A stretch of DNA of 38,592 nucleotides from Anaerolineales bacterium (GCA_016789025.1 JAEURC010000055.1:1-38592); one strand, 5' to 3'; counted from the stretch's first letter, positions 17,021 through 24,487 are shown. Program-made: numbers and translations. The notes: generated by a model not told the origin, from the sequence alone.

Positions 17021-18118
17021 TCACTCGTTCACGAACAAGCGCGGCACGCGCGCGCCGAGGCTCGTCAACACTTCATATTCATTCGTGCCCATCCATTCGG
17101 CAAAGTCGGCTGTGGAAATCCCCTCGCCCATCAACACAGCCTCTTCGCCGGTCTCGATGGCGTCATCTCCCACGTTGACCATGAACTGATCCATGCAGAT
17201 CCTGCCAACTTGCGGATATTTTTTCCCTCGTATGACAACCTGAGCCTTGTTCGTCATACGGCGGAAATAGCCATCGGCGTACCCGCACGGGATGGTGACG
17301 ATTCGCGTCTCTGTTTCAGCCTGCCACAGCGACCCGTAGCCGATCGGCCGCCCCGGTCTGGTCCGCTTTGAGTAGACGACTTTCGATTTCCACTTCAACG
17401 CCGGTTTGACATCAATATCGCGCGGCGTTTCATCGCCCGGGTACACGCCGTACAATAATATCCCCGCGCGCACCATATCGAAATTTGCTTCCGGGAGATT
17501 CAATATTCCACCCGAATTATTCACGTGTTTCAACGCGGGCGCGGGTTCGCTCAATTTTTCGTACACGCGGAGGATGCCTTGAAACCGTTCCAACTGCATC
17601 AAAGAGTAACTGCGGTCTGCCAATTCCGAATTGGCAAGATGCGTGTACATTCCCTCCACGTCAACATGCTTGAGGCGCAGGCAGTATTCAATGAACTCAT
17701 CGGCTTCATATTCGTGAAGCCCAATACGCTCCATGCCGGTATCGAATTTCAAATGAGTTTTGATCCGCCTGCCCAAAGTTCGGGACACTTCCTCTGCGGC
17801 GGAGAGTAACGCAATCGACGAGCCGGTCAACGTCAGGTCGAATTTGGCAAATAGTGGAAGTTGTTCCGGCAAAGTTCCGCCAGCGACGAGGATCGGCTTT
17901 TGGATTCCCAACTCGCGCAGACGGACGCCCTCCTCCACGATTGCGACGCCGAAATAATCTACAAACGGTTCGATGAACGGCGCGACCCCATCCACGCCAT
18001 GACCGTAGGCGTTGGCTTTCACCATTGGCATTACTTTCGCGGACGATACGTGCGCGCGGATCGCGGACAGATTATTTTTGAGTTGAGCGAGATTGATTTG
18101 TAAGAATGTAGGGCGCAT
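17021..18118 (-). CDS. alr: Alanine racemase
   Basis: A 365-residue PLP enzyme that makes D-alanine for peptidoglycan. The PLP lysine is Lys34 in PMVKANAYGHG; the other blocks are LKFDTGMERIG, HVNNSGG, VRAGILLYG, the second catalytic base Tyr in IPCGYADGY, and VGRICMDQFMV. Length and block order are normal. No Shine-Dalgarno precedes the ATG. The region just upstream is a short tandem repeat that also encodes the end of the preceding GNAT gene, so initiation is probably coupled or leaderless-like. It leads into lspA, linking cell-wall and lipoprotein genes. Confidence 0.95.
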   Translation of the reverse strand: MRPTFLQINLAQLKNNLSAIRAHVSSAKVMPMVKANAYGHGVDGVAPFIEPFVDYFGVAIVEEGVRLRELGIQKPILVAGGTLPEQLPLFAKFDLTLTGSSIALLSAAEEVSRTLGRRIKTHLKFDTGMERIGLHEYEADEFIEYCLRLKHVDVEGMYTHLANSELADRSYSLMQLERFQGILRVYEKLSEPAPALKHVNNSGGILNLPEANFDMVRAGILLYGVYPGDETPRDIDVKPALKWKSKVVYSKRTRPGRPIGYGSLWQAETETRIVTIPCGYADGYFRRMTNKAQVVIRGKKYPQVGRICMDQFMVNVGDDAIETGEEAVLMGEGISTADFAEWMGTNEYEVLTSLGARVPRLFVNE

Positions 18119-18120
18119 GG

Positions 18121-18164
18121 TTTGATTTACGATTTACGATTGGCGATTTACGATTGGCAAATTG
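18121..18164 (-). repeat. Short tandem repeat between GNAT and alr
   Basis: On the minus strand CCAATCGTAAATCG occurs twice in a row (28 nt) and is followed by another TAAATC unit, up to the alr start. The units also encode the last residues (PIVNRQS) of the GNAT gene, so slippage here would alter both that C-terminus and the alr leader. Confidence 0.75.
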
Positions 18165-18613
18165 CGCCAGTGATATTCAACATCGGGCTCGCTTTCGGGC
18201 GGCGGACTTGTACCAAATTTCTCGGCGACAAACCCGTGTTTTTCGTAAAACGCGCGGGCATTCCGATTGGCCTGCAACGTATAAAGCCAAAGATGCGCAG
18301 GCGAGATCTTTCGCGCATGTTCGAGCAAGACTTCGCAAATTCCCTGCCGCCAAAAATCAGGGTGGACGTACAACTGGTCGATAAACTCGTTTTCCATTGC
18401 CATAAACGCCGCAACACGATTGTCCATAACAGCGACCCACACTTTGTTCACAGCCAGAATTCGATTTTGAAAATAATCGCGGTCTTCGAAGAAGAAATGA
18501 CCTTTCTCGCGCTGAAGATCGGGCAACGATTTTTCACGAGAAACGCGCCATAAGATCGTCACAGAATCAAAGTCCGTGTCGAGGTATTCGCGGATCGTCA
18601 AACTCTCGATCAT
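18134..18613 (-). CDS. GNAT family N-acetyltransferase
   Basis: A 159-residue GNAT protein: a beta strand start (LTIREYLDTDFDSVTILW), motif A around IDQLYVHPDFWRQGICEVLLEHA with the R-x-x-G-I acetyl-CoA loop, and LYTLQANRNARAFYEKHGFVAEKFG at the end. The acceptor is unknown. The ATG at 18613 follows AAGGTG with 6-nt spacing; a longer frame to 18661 runs into a terminator hairpin and is rejected. It is the first gene of the cluster leading to alr. The C-terminal residues come from a tandem repeat and may be dispensable. Confidence 0.82.
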   Translation of the reverse strand: MIESLTIREYLDTDFDSVTILWRVSREKSLPDLQREKGHFFFEDRDYFQNRILAVNKVWVAVMDNRVAAFMAMENEFIDQLYVHPDFWRQGICEVLLEHARKISPAHLWLYTLQANRNARAFYEKHGFVAEKFGTSPPPESEPDVEYHWRNLPIVNRQS

Positions 18614-18630
18614 TCGATACACCTTGCCTG

Positions 18631-18678
18631 CTAAAAATGAATTGAGCCAAATGGCTGGCACCGCCCATTTGGCTCAAT
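18631..18678 (-). terminator. Intrinsic terminator of the RRM protein gene
   Basis: Perfect 14-bp arms (ATTGAGCCAAATGG at 18641-18654 and its complement at 18665-18678) with a 10-nt loop. On the minus strand a T-rich run (TCATTTTTA) follows. It lies 21 nt after the RRM gene and before the GNAT-alr operon. Confidence 0.85.
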
Positions 18679-18698
18679 GTTAGAACGAACCTGGTGAC

Positions 18699-19007
18699 TT
18701 AATAGTCGCGCCGACGTTCGCGGTTGCGGTCGCCGCCACGGAAACCTCCGGGGCGTTCCTCGCGCGGACGGGCAATGTTCACGGTCATCGCGCGCCCATT
18801 GAAATCCTTGCCGTGGAACATGGAGATCGCGTTCTGGGCTTCATCAGCCGAGTTCATCTCCACAAATCCAAAGCCTTTGGAACGTCCGCTGGCGCGATCA
18901 CGGATGACCTGCGCCGACTTCACCATACCTGCCTGCGCGAACAGATCCTGTAAATCTGAATCGCTGGTATTAAACGGCAGGTTACCGACATACAATTTTG
19001 CTTCCAT
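18699..19007 (-). CDS. RRM-type RNA-binding protein
   Basis: A 102-residue single-RRM protein like the small cold-responsive Rbp proteins of cyanobacteria and Chloroflexota. RNP2 is LYVGNL (5-10) and RNP1 is KGFGFVEM (44-51). The fold spans about 3-80 and a basic Gly/Arg tail follows (REERPGGFRGGDRNRERRRDY). It probably binds single-stranded RNA as a chaperone or cold-adaptation factor (family knowledge). The start at 19007 has a clear AGGAG 7 nt upstream; an open frame to 19139 is the untranslated leader. It is a single-gene unit with a strong terminator and a long leader. Confidence 0.93.
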   Translation of the reverse strand: MEAKLYVGNLPFNTSDSDLQDLFAQAGMVKSAQVIRDRASGRSKGFGFVEMNSADEAQNAISMFHGKDFNGRAMTVNIARPREERPGGFRGGDRNRERRRDY

Positions 19008-19169
19008 GCTATTCTCCTGAGTGTGGGCTCCGACGGTGAAGCAACCGTCGAAGCGAGACGGAACGATAGTGCATGACGTAGTGATCACAGACACCCAGGT
19101 GCCAGGAAGCGAGTTTCCCTCTGATTGTCGGACCGCCATTTCTCATGCAACGACACCCAAATTTTAACA
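19008..19169 (-). promoter_or_regulatory. Promoter and ~145-nt leader of the RRM gene
   Basis: An extended -10 (TGTTAAAAT, 19161-19169) lies about 155 nt before the start codon, giving a leader of roughly 145 nt. Near its 3' end an 11-bp stem (19027-19037 with 19044-19054, one G-U pair) with a 6-nt loop ends just before the AGGAG. Long structured leaders are typical of cold-induced RNA-binding protein genes; regulation here is inferred only. Confidence 0.45.
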
Positions 19170-19187
19170 CAATCTGGATTGAGCGGA

Positions 19188-19973
19188 CTACGAATTAATC
19201 GACCAGAATCTCAACCACTTCCCGTTCTCGCGCAGGGAAAACTGGCTCGCCGCCTGCAACTGATCCAATCGTGACGAGGCGTCCCCGCCGAGCGCGCTCG
19301 CGATCCGCGCATCGTTCACTCGCCCAAAAATACGAGTGCGAAAGATAGGAATCCACGAAATGACCCTTCCATAGCGCGGCGCGTTCATGGTGAGGAAGGT
19401 CCAAACCCGGCGCGACGGTCCATGCGCGAGTAACCAGCGCAAGTTTTGCAGGGAGTCGAAGTCGAATCCTGCCACCGCTTCAAGATTATCGATCAACAAC
19501 AACACGGATTGTTTGCGGCTTCTGCTATCGCGCGCCCATGCGGCAAGTGAAAGCAGCAACTCTGGCGCGCCGTCTTCGTGAGCCGAGAAAATCGCCACCC
19601 GATGCGGCAAAGTCCTCTCGTTTTCCCACTCTTCGAGATGTGTCGTGATCACCCCGAACTGCACTTCTGATGTTTCATGAGTCAACGTTAGCGCGCGGAC
19701 AATGTTTTTCAAGAACGCGGTCTTCCCCGAGCCGGCATCGCCTGTGATGAGGATTGGTCCCACTGCGGGATCGTATAGGTTCAATAACACCGGCAAGCCG
19801 TCTGAAGCCATGCCGAGGAATAATGCCTCGCGCGGCAACGGTCCGATTTGGGCGAGGATCTGGTCGAGGGCGGGCAAAGCAGGCATAGGCGCGGAGCGAG
19901 GCGAAACGGCTTCCGCGGTGAGTTCCACCAGCGCATCCAACGCTTGTGTATAACGATGATTCTTATCTGTCAT
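19188..19973 (-). CDS. Small FtsK-like P-loop ATPase under a LexA-type operator
   Basis: A 261-residue soluble ATPase. Walker A is GDAGSGKT near 78-85, in the context VGPILITGDAGSGKTAFLKNIVRAL. Walker B is VLLLIDNLEA near 155-164, and the surroundings resemble the FtsK/VirB4/HerA motor class ('ILITGDAGSGKT... QFGVIT'). It has neither the membrane segment nor the winged helix of FtsK. The start at 19973 has Shine-Dalgarno AAAGGAG with 7-nt spacing. It is transcribed from its own promoter over a palindromic site that matches the Gram-positive LexA box, so damage induction is plausible. Full-length FtsK is encoded separately at 5490-7676. Function is unknown. Confidence 0.75.
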   Translation of the reverse strand: MTDKNHRYTQALDALVELTAEAVSPRSAPMPALPALDQILAQIGPLPREALFLGMASDGLPVLLNLYDPAVGPILITGDAGSGKTAFLKNIVRALTLTHETSEVQFGVITTHLEEWENERTLPHRVAIFSAHEDGAPELLLSLAAWARDSRSRKQSVLLLIDNLEAVAGFDFDSLQNLRWLLAHGPSRRVWTFLTMNAPRYGRVISWIPIFRTRIFGRVNDARIASALGGDASSRLDQLQAASQFSLRENGKWLRFWSINS

Positions 19974-19986
19974 GGCAAACTCCTTT

Positions 19987-20000
19987 AGAACGTATGTTCT
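19987..20000 (-). promoter_or_regulatory. Putative LexA operator
   Basis: The site reads AGAACGTATGTTCT on the plus strand and fits the Gram-positive SOS box GAAC-N4-GTTC, including the purine/pyrimidine pattern GAACRNRYGTTC. It lies just downstream of the -10 and just upstream of the Shine-Dalgarno of the ATPase gene, an ideal position for repression. LexA of Dehalococcoides, also in this phylum, is known to use this Gram-positive-type site. Confidence 0.6.
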
Positions 20001-20028
20001 ATTTTAATCGCCACGAGTTTTCCGTCAA
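20001..20028 (-). promoter_or_regulatory. Promoter of the small ATPase gene
   Basis: TTGACG (20023-20028) and TAAAAT (20001-20006) are separated by 16 nt on the minus strand, each matching consensus at five of six positions. The LexA-type palindrome follows directly. Confidence 0.65.
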
Positions 20029-20048
20029 GGTTTTGAAACTTAAAGTTT

Positions 20049-20090
20049 GAATCGAAAAAGCGAATGTGATGCCATTCGCTTTTTCGATTC
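20049..20090 (-). terminator. Terminator after the cystathionine beta-synthase-like gene
   Basis: A perfect 17-bp inverted repeat (GAATCGAAAAAGCGAAT and complement) with an 8-nt loop, 25 nt after the stop codon. There is no clean T run behind it, but A/T-rich pairs at the stem base would help release. It separates the synthase gene from the ATPase promoter. Confidence 0.7.
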
Positions 20091-20115
20091 ACAGAGAAAG
20101 GGTCGAAGGGCTTGG

Positions 20116-21525
20116 CTAGATCTTCCCCGCCACATAATCCAGCACGTCAATCTTGGTCAAGATTCCAATGGGATGGCTGTTGTCTACAACGAGTAAAGCA
20201 AGCCCGCTTTTCAACGAAGGCATGGCTTCCTCAAGCGGAGTCTCCGGCGGAAAGACGGCGCCCGCATTTTGCACAAGCGGGTCAATCGCTTCGTCTTGCG
20301 TATGCTCGTGTTTATCGAGCATGTGATTCAGCAGATCCACTTCTTCGATCAAGCCGGCGAGCGAGCCATCCGCGCCGACGACGGGCATCTGTGAGATTCC
20401 ATGCTGGTGCATAGCAGCGACGACTTTGCGAATCGAATCCCCAAGCGTTGCGGAATGTAAAACTTTGTCCGACTTGGCAATCAGCAGGTCGCCAAGCGTA
20501 GTCTCGCCGAATTCCATTGAGAGGAATCCAAACTCGCGCATCCATTTATCGTCGTAAAATTTTGAAAGATAGCGCGAACCCGAATCGGGGAGAAGGACTA
20601 CTGGCAAACGATCTCCGCGCAACTTACGACAATATTTGATCGCGCCCGCCAACGCGGAACCCGAAGAGCCGCCCGCAAAGATTCCCTCCTGTCTCACAAG
20701 TTGCCGCGCCCACAAAAAGGATTCGCGGTCGCCTGCGCGCTCAATTGCGTCCACTACGGAAAGATCGAGCGCGGTCGGCAGGAAATCCTCGCCGATGCCC
20801 TCCACTTTATACGTCTTGGGATACGCGCCTTCGGGAATCGTTCCCTTATTCTGCCAAATTTCAGTGAGGATCGAACCTTCGATATCCACGCCGACAATTT
20901 GGATCTTCGGATTCTTCGACTTGAGAAAACGCCCAACGCCTGAGATCGTCCCGCCGGTCCCCATGCCGATAATGACATCGGTCACACGCCCTTCGGTCTG
21001 ATCCCACAATTCGGGTCCCGTCGTCAGTTCATGCGTTTTCGGGTTATCGGGGTTGTGATATTGATTCGCAAGGATCGCGTTCGGCGTTTCTCGCGCAAAT
21101 TTATTCGCCACTTGATAATACGAGCGCGGATCGTCCGGCGCAACCGCTGTCGGCGTGATGACCACCTTCGCGCCATACGCGCGCAATAACAAAATCTTTT
21201 CGTTGCTCATCTTATCGGGCATGACGAAAATAGTTTTATAGCCTTTCAAAGCCGCAGCAATGGCAAGACCAACGCCTGTATTCCCTGATGTCGCTTCCAC
21301 GATTGTCCCACCCGGTTTGAGTTCTCCGCGTTTCTCAGCCTGCTCGATGATGAATGCCCCAACCCGGTCTTTGACCGAGCCGCCTGGGTTCATCCACTCC
21401 AATTTTGCATACAACGGCACCGGCAGGTCCTTTGCTATCCTCCCCAGCCGCACAAGCGGCGTATTACCCATCGCGCCTAGAATATTGTCGTAGACTCGTT
21501 TTTCTGTCGAAACCGGTAATGCCAT
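20116..21525 (-). CDS. Cystathionine beta-synthase-like PLP enzyme with CBS pair
   Basis: A 469-residue PLP enzyme. Residues ~1-325 form the beta-replacement core: TPLVRL, the PLP lysine in GGSVKDR (Lys52), EATSGNTGVGLA, the PLP phosphate loop GMGTGGTISGVGRF and PDSGSRYLSKF. Residues ~340-469 form two CBS domains (Bateman module), the layout of cystathionine beta-synthase rather than plain CysK. It would condense serine or O-acetylserine with homocysteine or sulfide; the substrate cannot be fixed by eye. The ATG at 21525 is 5 nt after AAGGAG, while a GTG at 21531 is too close to that site. It follows the sulfur-relay operon but has a terminator on each side. Confidence 0.9.
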   Translation of the reverse strand: MALPVSTEKRVYDNILGAMGNTPLVRLGRIAKDLPVPLYAKLEWMNPGGSVKDRVGAFIIEQAEKRGELKPGGTIVEATSGNTGVGLAIAAALKGYKTIFVMPDKMSNEKILLLRAYGAKVVITPTAVAPDDPRSYYQVANKFARETPNAILANQYHNPDNPKTHELTTGPELWDQTEGRVTDVIIGMGTGGTISGVGRFLKSKNPKIQIVGVDIEGSILTEIWQNKGTIPEGAYPKTYKVEGIGEDFLPTALDLSVVDAIERAGDRESFLWARQLVRQEGIFAGGSSGSALAGAIKYCRKLRGDRLPVVLLPDSGSRYLSKFYDDKWMREFGFLSMEFGETTLGDLLIAKSDKVLHSATLGDSIRKVVAAMHQHGISQMPVVGADGSLAGLIEEVDLLNHMLDKHEHTQDEAIDPLVQNAGAVFPPETPLEEAMPSLKSGLALLVVDNSHPIGILTKIDVLDYVAGKI

Positions 21526-21563
21526 TCTCACTCCTTGGGTTGGGATGCTGGTATTTTACCTCA

Positions 21564-21603
21564 CGAAAAAGAACTCAGAGTTTTTCAAAAACCCAGAGTT
21601 CTT
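21564..21603 (-). terminator. Terminator of the sulfur-relay operon
   Basis: Arms 21569-21585 and 21587-21603 pair at 15 of 17 positions around a one-base loop, and on the minus strand the hairpin runs into TTTTT. It lies 6 nt after the E1-rhodanese gene stop. Confidence 0.8.
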
Positions 21604-21609
21604 AATTTG

Positions 21610-22761
21610 CTAATACACCGGCAAATCCTTATCTACTTCCCTCGCCCAGGCGTTGATTCCGCCTTTGAGGTTCTTTGCTTTCTTGAACCCGGCGCTCGCC
21701 AGCAACTCCAACGCGCGAGCGGAGCGGGATCCGCCTTTGCAAAAGACCACCATCTCGTCGGCAGAATCCAACTCAGAGAGCCTGCCCGCCAGTTCACCCA
21801 GCGGAATGTTCACCGCGTTCTGTAGCGCGGATATTTCCAACTCATGCGGCTCGCGGACATCAAGCAGTTTGAGGTGATTCGTCTTCATCCGTTCGGCAAG
21901 TTCGGGGGCAGTGATATCGAGACCAGCGCCGGCAGAACCTTCGTCATGATCGTGACTCGGCACGCCACAAAATTCTTCGTAATCAATCAACTCTTTGATA
22001 TCGGCGTTCGGTCCGCACACGCGGCAGTTGGGATTCTTCTTCAACTTCACAAAGTCAAAGGACATGTCGAGCGCGTTGTACAGCAAGAGTTTTCCGATCA
22101 ACGGTTCGCCGATGCCGAGCAGGATCTTCAAAGCCTCTGTGGCTTGAAGCGTACCAATCGTGCCGGGCAACACGCCAAGCACACCGCCTTCTGCGCACGA
22201 AGGGACGAGTCCCGGTGGGGGCGGTTCCGGGAAGAGACAGCGATAGCACGGTCCCTCTTTGGCGTAGAACACGCTGACCTGCCCATCGAAGCGATAGATC
22301 GAGGCGTAGACGTTCGGCTTGCCGAGGAAGACCGCCACGTCGTTGGTGAGATAGCGCGTCGGGAAGTTGTCGGTGCCGTCGAGAATCAGGTCAAAGTCCC
22401 GGGCGATACGAAGCGCGTTCTCCGAAGTGAGCGACTCGTTGAACACATCCACTTGAATGTCGGGATTTAAATCCAGCAGTTTTGCTTTGGCGCTTTCCAC
22501 TTTCAACTTGCCAATGGTGGACGTGCCATGAATCACTTGCCGCTGTAAGTTCGAAGAGTCAACCACGTCATAATCCACCAGCCCGAGGCGACCGACGCCC
22601 GCCGCGGCGAGATACAACGCGACAGGCGAGCCAAGCCCGCCCGTGCCGATGATCAGCACGGATGAATTCTTCAACTTGCGTTGACCCTCGAGCCCGACTT
22701 CGGGAATCAGCAAGTGGCGCGAGTAACGCAAAATTTCGTCGCGTGAAAGTTCAGGCAACAT
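21610..22761 (-). CDS. MoeZ-type sulfur carrier adenylyltransferase/sulfurtransferase
   Basis: A 383-residue fusion. The N-terminal E1-like half adenylates the C-terminal Gly of a ubiquitin-like sulfur carrier: nucleotide loop GTGGLGSP (39-46), DGTDNFPTRYL (128-138), and zinc cysteines CYRC (172-175) and CRVC (246-249). The C-terminal half is a rhodanese domain with LLDVREPHE and active-site Cys341 in FCKGGSRS, able to deliver sulfur as a persulfide. The start at 22761 follows GGGAGG with 5-nt spacing and overlaps the carrier gene by 11 nt, so the two are translationally coupled. It is the last gene of the operon and should act directly on the MoaD/ThiS-like protein encoded just upstream. Confidence 0.93.
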   Translation of the reverse strand: MLPELSRDEILRYSRHLLIPEVGLEGQRKLKNSSVLIIGTGGLGSPVALYLAAAGVGRLGLVDYDVVDSSNLQRQVIHGTSTIGKLKVESAKAKLLDLNPDIQVDVFNESLTSENALRIARDFDLILDGTDNFPTRYLTNDVAVFLGKPNVYASIYRFDGQVSVFYAKEGPCYRCLFPEPPPPGLVPSCAEGGVLGVLPGTIGTLQATEALKILLGIGEPLIGKLLLYNALDMSFDFVKLKKNPNCRVCGPNADIKELIDYEEFCGVPSHDHDEGSAGAGLDITAPELAERMKTNHLKLLDVREPHELEISALQNAVNIPLGELAGRLSELDSADEMVVFCKGGSRSARALELLASAGFKKAKNLKGGINAWAREVDKDLPVY

Positions 22762-23035
22762 GCATACCTCCCGCAATAGATGGGATCAACATCAACCTCT
22801 CCCCGTCTTTGACCGGCGTGTCAACGCCTTGCAGGTCTTTGATGTTGTTCTCTCCGATAAAAATATTCACAAACGGACGCAGTTCGCCGCCCTCGTTGAA
22901 GAGATGCGGCTTGATGTTCGGAAATTGATTCGTGAGATCGTTCAGCGCTTCGGAAATATTCGCGCCGCTCACGTTCACTTCGTTTTTTCCGTTCGTGTAT
23001 GGACGCAAAGGAGTTGGGATTCTCAAAATGGTCAT
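22751..23035 (-). CDS. MoaD/ThiS-like sulfur carrier with four-residue C-terminal extension
   Basis: A 94-residue beta-grasp protein of the CysO/MoaD/ThiS group: ILRIPTPLRPYTNGKNEV at the start, VNIFIGENNI in the middle, LMLIPSIAGG near the end. Carriers must expose a terminal Gly-Gly to be adenylated. Here Gly89-Gly90 is followed by Met-His-Val-Ala, so a protease must trim it, as JAMM proteases do for QbsE- and HcyS-type carriers (family knowledge). A JAMM gene lies in the same operon. The extension codons also form the ribosome site and start of the next gene, so overlap may have fixed them. The start ATG has only a weak ribosome site. Confidence 0.88.
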   Translation of the reverse strand: MTILRIPTPLRPYTNGKNEVNVSGANISEALNDLTNQFPNIKPHLFNEGGELRPFVNIFIGENNIKDLQGVDTPVKDGERLMLIPSIAGGMHVA

Positions 23036-23062
23036 GGGGTTTATCTTCTCGTTTCTTTTTTA

Positions 23063-23135
23063 CCACAAAGGACACAAAGGGAAAGACATTTTAACCGTAA
23101 GGCTTTAAACCTTAGTGACCTTTGTGTCCTTCGTG
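23063..23135. repeat. Dispersed palindromic repeat, family C (copy 1)
   Basis: Left arm CCACAAAGGACACAAAGG (23063-23080) faces CCTTTGTGTCCTTCGTG (23119-23135), pairing at about 15 of 17 positions, with a second small palindrome inside. It fills the gap between the DsrE-like and carrier genes. A related element lies at 23691-23812. Confidence 0.75.
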
Positions 23136-23144
23136 TTTAAATTT

Positions 23145-23669
23145 TCAGATGAACAATTGTACATCCGCATCGGCTGCATATTCAAGGAAAGTTGCCGCGC
23201 CGCCGATCTCGGCTTGTGGGATGAAATCTTCCTTGCTGAAGCCGAACACGTCCATCGTCATCTGACACCCGATCAGACGCACATCCAGGTCAATGCAGAC
23301 TTCGCGCAATTCTTCGATGGTGGCGACTCCTTTGTTCTTGAACGTTTTCTTCATCAGGTTGGTTGCCACGCCTTCGAACCCCGGCACATTCGCCATGAGC
23401 AGGTTCGGCATCGCCCAATTGATATTTTGAAACGACTCCGGACCGAAGGGCATTTTCATCGGCATGGCGGGGTTGCCAAGCGGTGAGACCGCGGCAGTGA
23501 GTTCGGGCTTGAGTAAGGTGAGTCCATAAAACGTGAAGAACACGCCCACTTCCCAGCCCATTGCGCCAGCCGCGCTCGCAAGGATGAACGGAGGGTACGC
23601 CCAGTCCAGCGTCCCTTTGCTGGAAATAAGCGCGAGTCGTTTCGGCGCATTCGGGTTTGATTTAGACAT
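23145..23669 (-). CDS. DsrE/DsrF-like family protein
   Basis: A 174-residue protein of the DsrE/F/H-like fold: RLALISSKGTLDWAYPPFILASAAGAMGWEV (strand-loop-helix), FFTFYGLTLL, then CIDLDVRLIGCQMTMDVFG. The candidate sulfur-carrying residue is Cys135, in the LIGCQMTMDVFG motif of DsrE2-type proteins, with Cys125 nearby. Such proteins pass sulfur as a persulfide, often together with TusA, which is encoded next in the operon. The start at 23669 has GGAG upstream; the frame to 23714 runs into repeat sequence. It stands between two palindromic repeats and is part of the same sulfur-relay unit. Confidence 0.85.
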   Translation of the reverse strand: MSKSNPNAPKRLALISSKGTLDWAYPPFILASAAGAMGWEVGVFFTFYGLTLLKPELTAAVSPLGNPAMPMKMPFGPESFQNINWAMPNLLMANVPGFEGVATNLMKKTFKNKGVATIEELREVCIDLDVRLIGCQMTMDVFGFSKEDFIPQAEIGGAATFLEYAADADVQLFI

Positions 23670-23690
23670 AGTTAAATCTCCAAAACCTTT

Positions 23691-23812
23691 TACCGCGAAG
23701 GGCACAAAGTACACAAAGAGAAAATCTATGGAAAGGCGATTCGCTCGTCACTCATCCAGCCTCAGTGATCTTCGTGTCACTTCGACAGGCTCAGTACAAG
23801 CCTTCGTGGTTA
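23691..23812. repeat. Family C palindromic repeat with a nested insertion (copy 2)
   Basis: Left arm 23691-23720 (ACCGCGAAGGGCACAAAGT...) and right arm 23762-23812 (...GATCTTCGTGTC / CTTCGTGGTTAAA) form the same element as at 23063. The right arm is interrupted at 23779-23801 by 23 bp containing CTTCGACAGGCTCAG; removing it restores CTTCGTGTCCTTCGTGG. Confidence 0.7.
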
Positions 23813-23816
23813 AAAA

Positions 23817-24062
23817 TCAACTCTTTTTCAAAAAGAAAATAAACTTGCCGCCTTCCATAGTCGAAAGCAGTAACTCGTTCCCGGTCTGCCTGCTCCACGC
23901 TTCGATATCGGGCGGCGAACCGGCGTCGGTCGAGATCATCTTCAAAATTTGACCGGGCTGCAATTCCTTCATCGCCTTCGTCGTATTCACGATCGGCATC
24001 GGACACAACATATCACTGCAATCCAACAGCCGATCCTCTTTGATCACTTCAAACGTTTCCAT
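23817..24062 (-). CDS. TusA/SirA-like sulfur carrier
   Basis: An 81-residue TusA-family protein. The motif LCPMPIVNTTKAMKEL carries the sulfur-accepting Cys20 in Cys-Pro-x-Pro; a second Cys15 precedes it. The rest (PGQILKMISTDAGSPPDIEAW ... KFIFFLKK) is the usual small alpha-beta fold. TusA proteins receive sulfur from a desulfurase or rhodanese and pass it to DsrE-type partners, so with the neighbouring DsrE-like and rhodanese-E1 proteins it forms a likely relay. It starts 2 nt after the JAMM gene stop, implying tight coupling. Confidence 0.92.
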   Translation of the reverse strand: METFEVIKEDRLLDCSDMLCPMPIVNTTKAMKELQPGQILKMISTDAGSPPDIEAWSRQTGNELLLSTMEGGKFIFFLKKS

Positions 24063-24064
24063 TT

Positions 24065-24487
24065 CTACTTCTCCTTTTCATGAATAAAAATTTCTTCTTC
24101 ATCGTATCGCGAGCGATCTTCCGTCAATCTCCACGAGCGATGGCTGACCGCCTTGCCATCGTCCACGCGCGTGATGATGTATGAGAAAAACGGCTGCGCC
24201 CATTCGCGATCATATTCGGATGGGACGTTCGGGGAATCGGGATGCGAGTGGAAGACCCCGATCAGACTCAGGGTGAGGCTGTCTGCCTTTACTTCAGCCT
24301 TCATGTAGTCTTCCGCCGCGATCAAAAACCGATTGTGCCGCGCTTCGTCTTCACGCGCGTTCGGCAGAGCGAGAATCTCTTTCACCTCGCCTTCGTCGCC
24401 GAGCAGAAAGCCCGCGCCTTCATCGGGATACGCCGCTTCAAGGTGAGCGTTGATCTTCGATATCAAATCGTTTGAAATCTTCAACAT
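24065..24487 (-). CDS. JAMM/MPN+ metalloprotease (Mec/QbsD-like)
   Basis: A 140-residue single-domain zinc protease. The complete JAMM motif is visible: Glu23 in DEGAGFLLG, then HSHP-x6-S-x2-D with His80, His82, Ser90 and Asp93. Bacterial members of this size release cysteine from CysO-cysteine adducts (Mec) or trim extra residues beyond the GG of sulfur carriers (QbsD, HcyD). Both roles fit here, because the operon also has a carrier ending GG-MHVA and a CysM-like synthase. It begins 4 nt after the synthase stop; its purine-rich ribosome region (GGGTGAGGGT) is part of a dispersed repeat. Confidence 0.92.
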   Translation of the reverse strand: MLKISNDLISKINAHLEAAYPDEGAGFLLGDEGEVKEILALPNAREDEARHNRFLIAAEDYMKAEVKADSLTLSLIGVFHSHPDSPNVPSEYDREWAQPFFSYIITRVDDGKAVSHRSWRLTEDRSRYDEEEIFIHEKEK

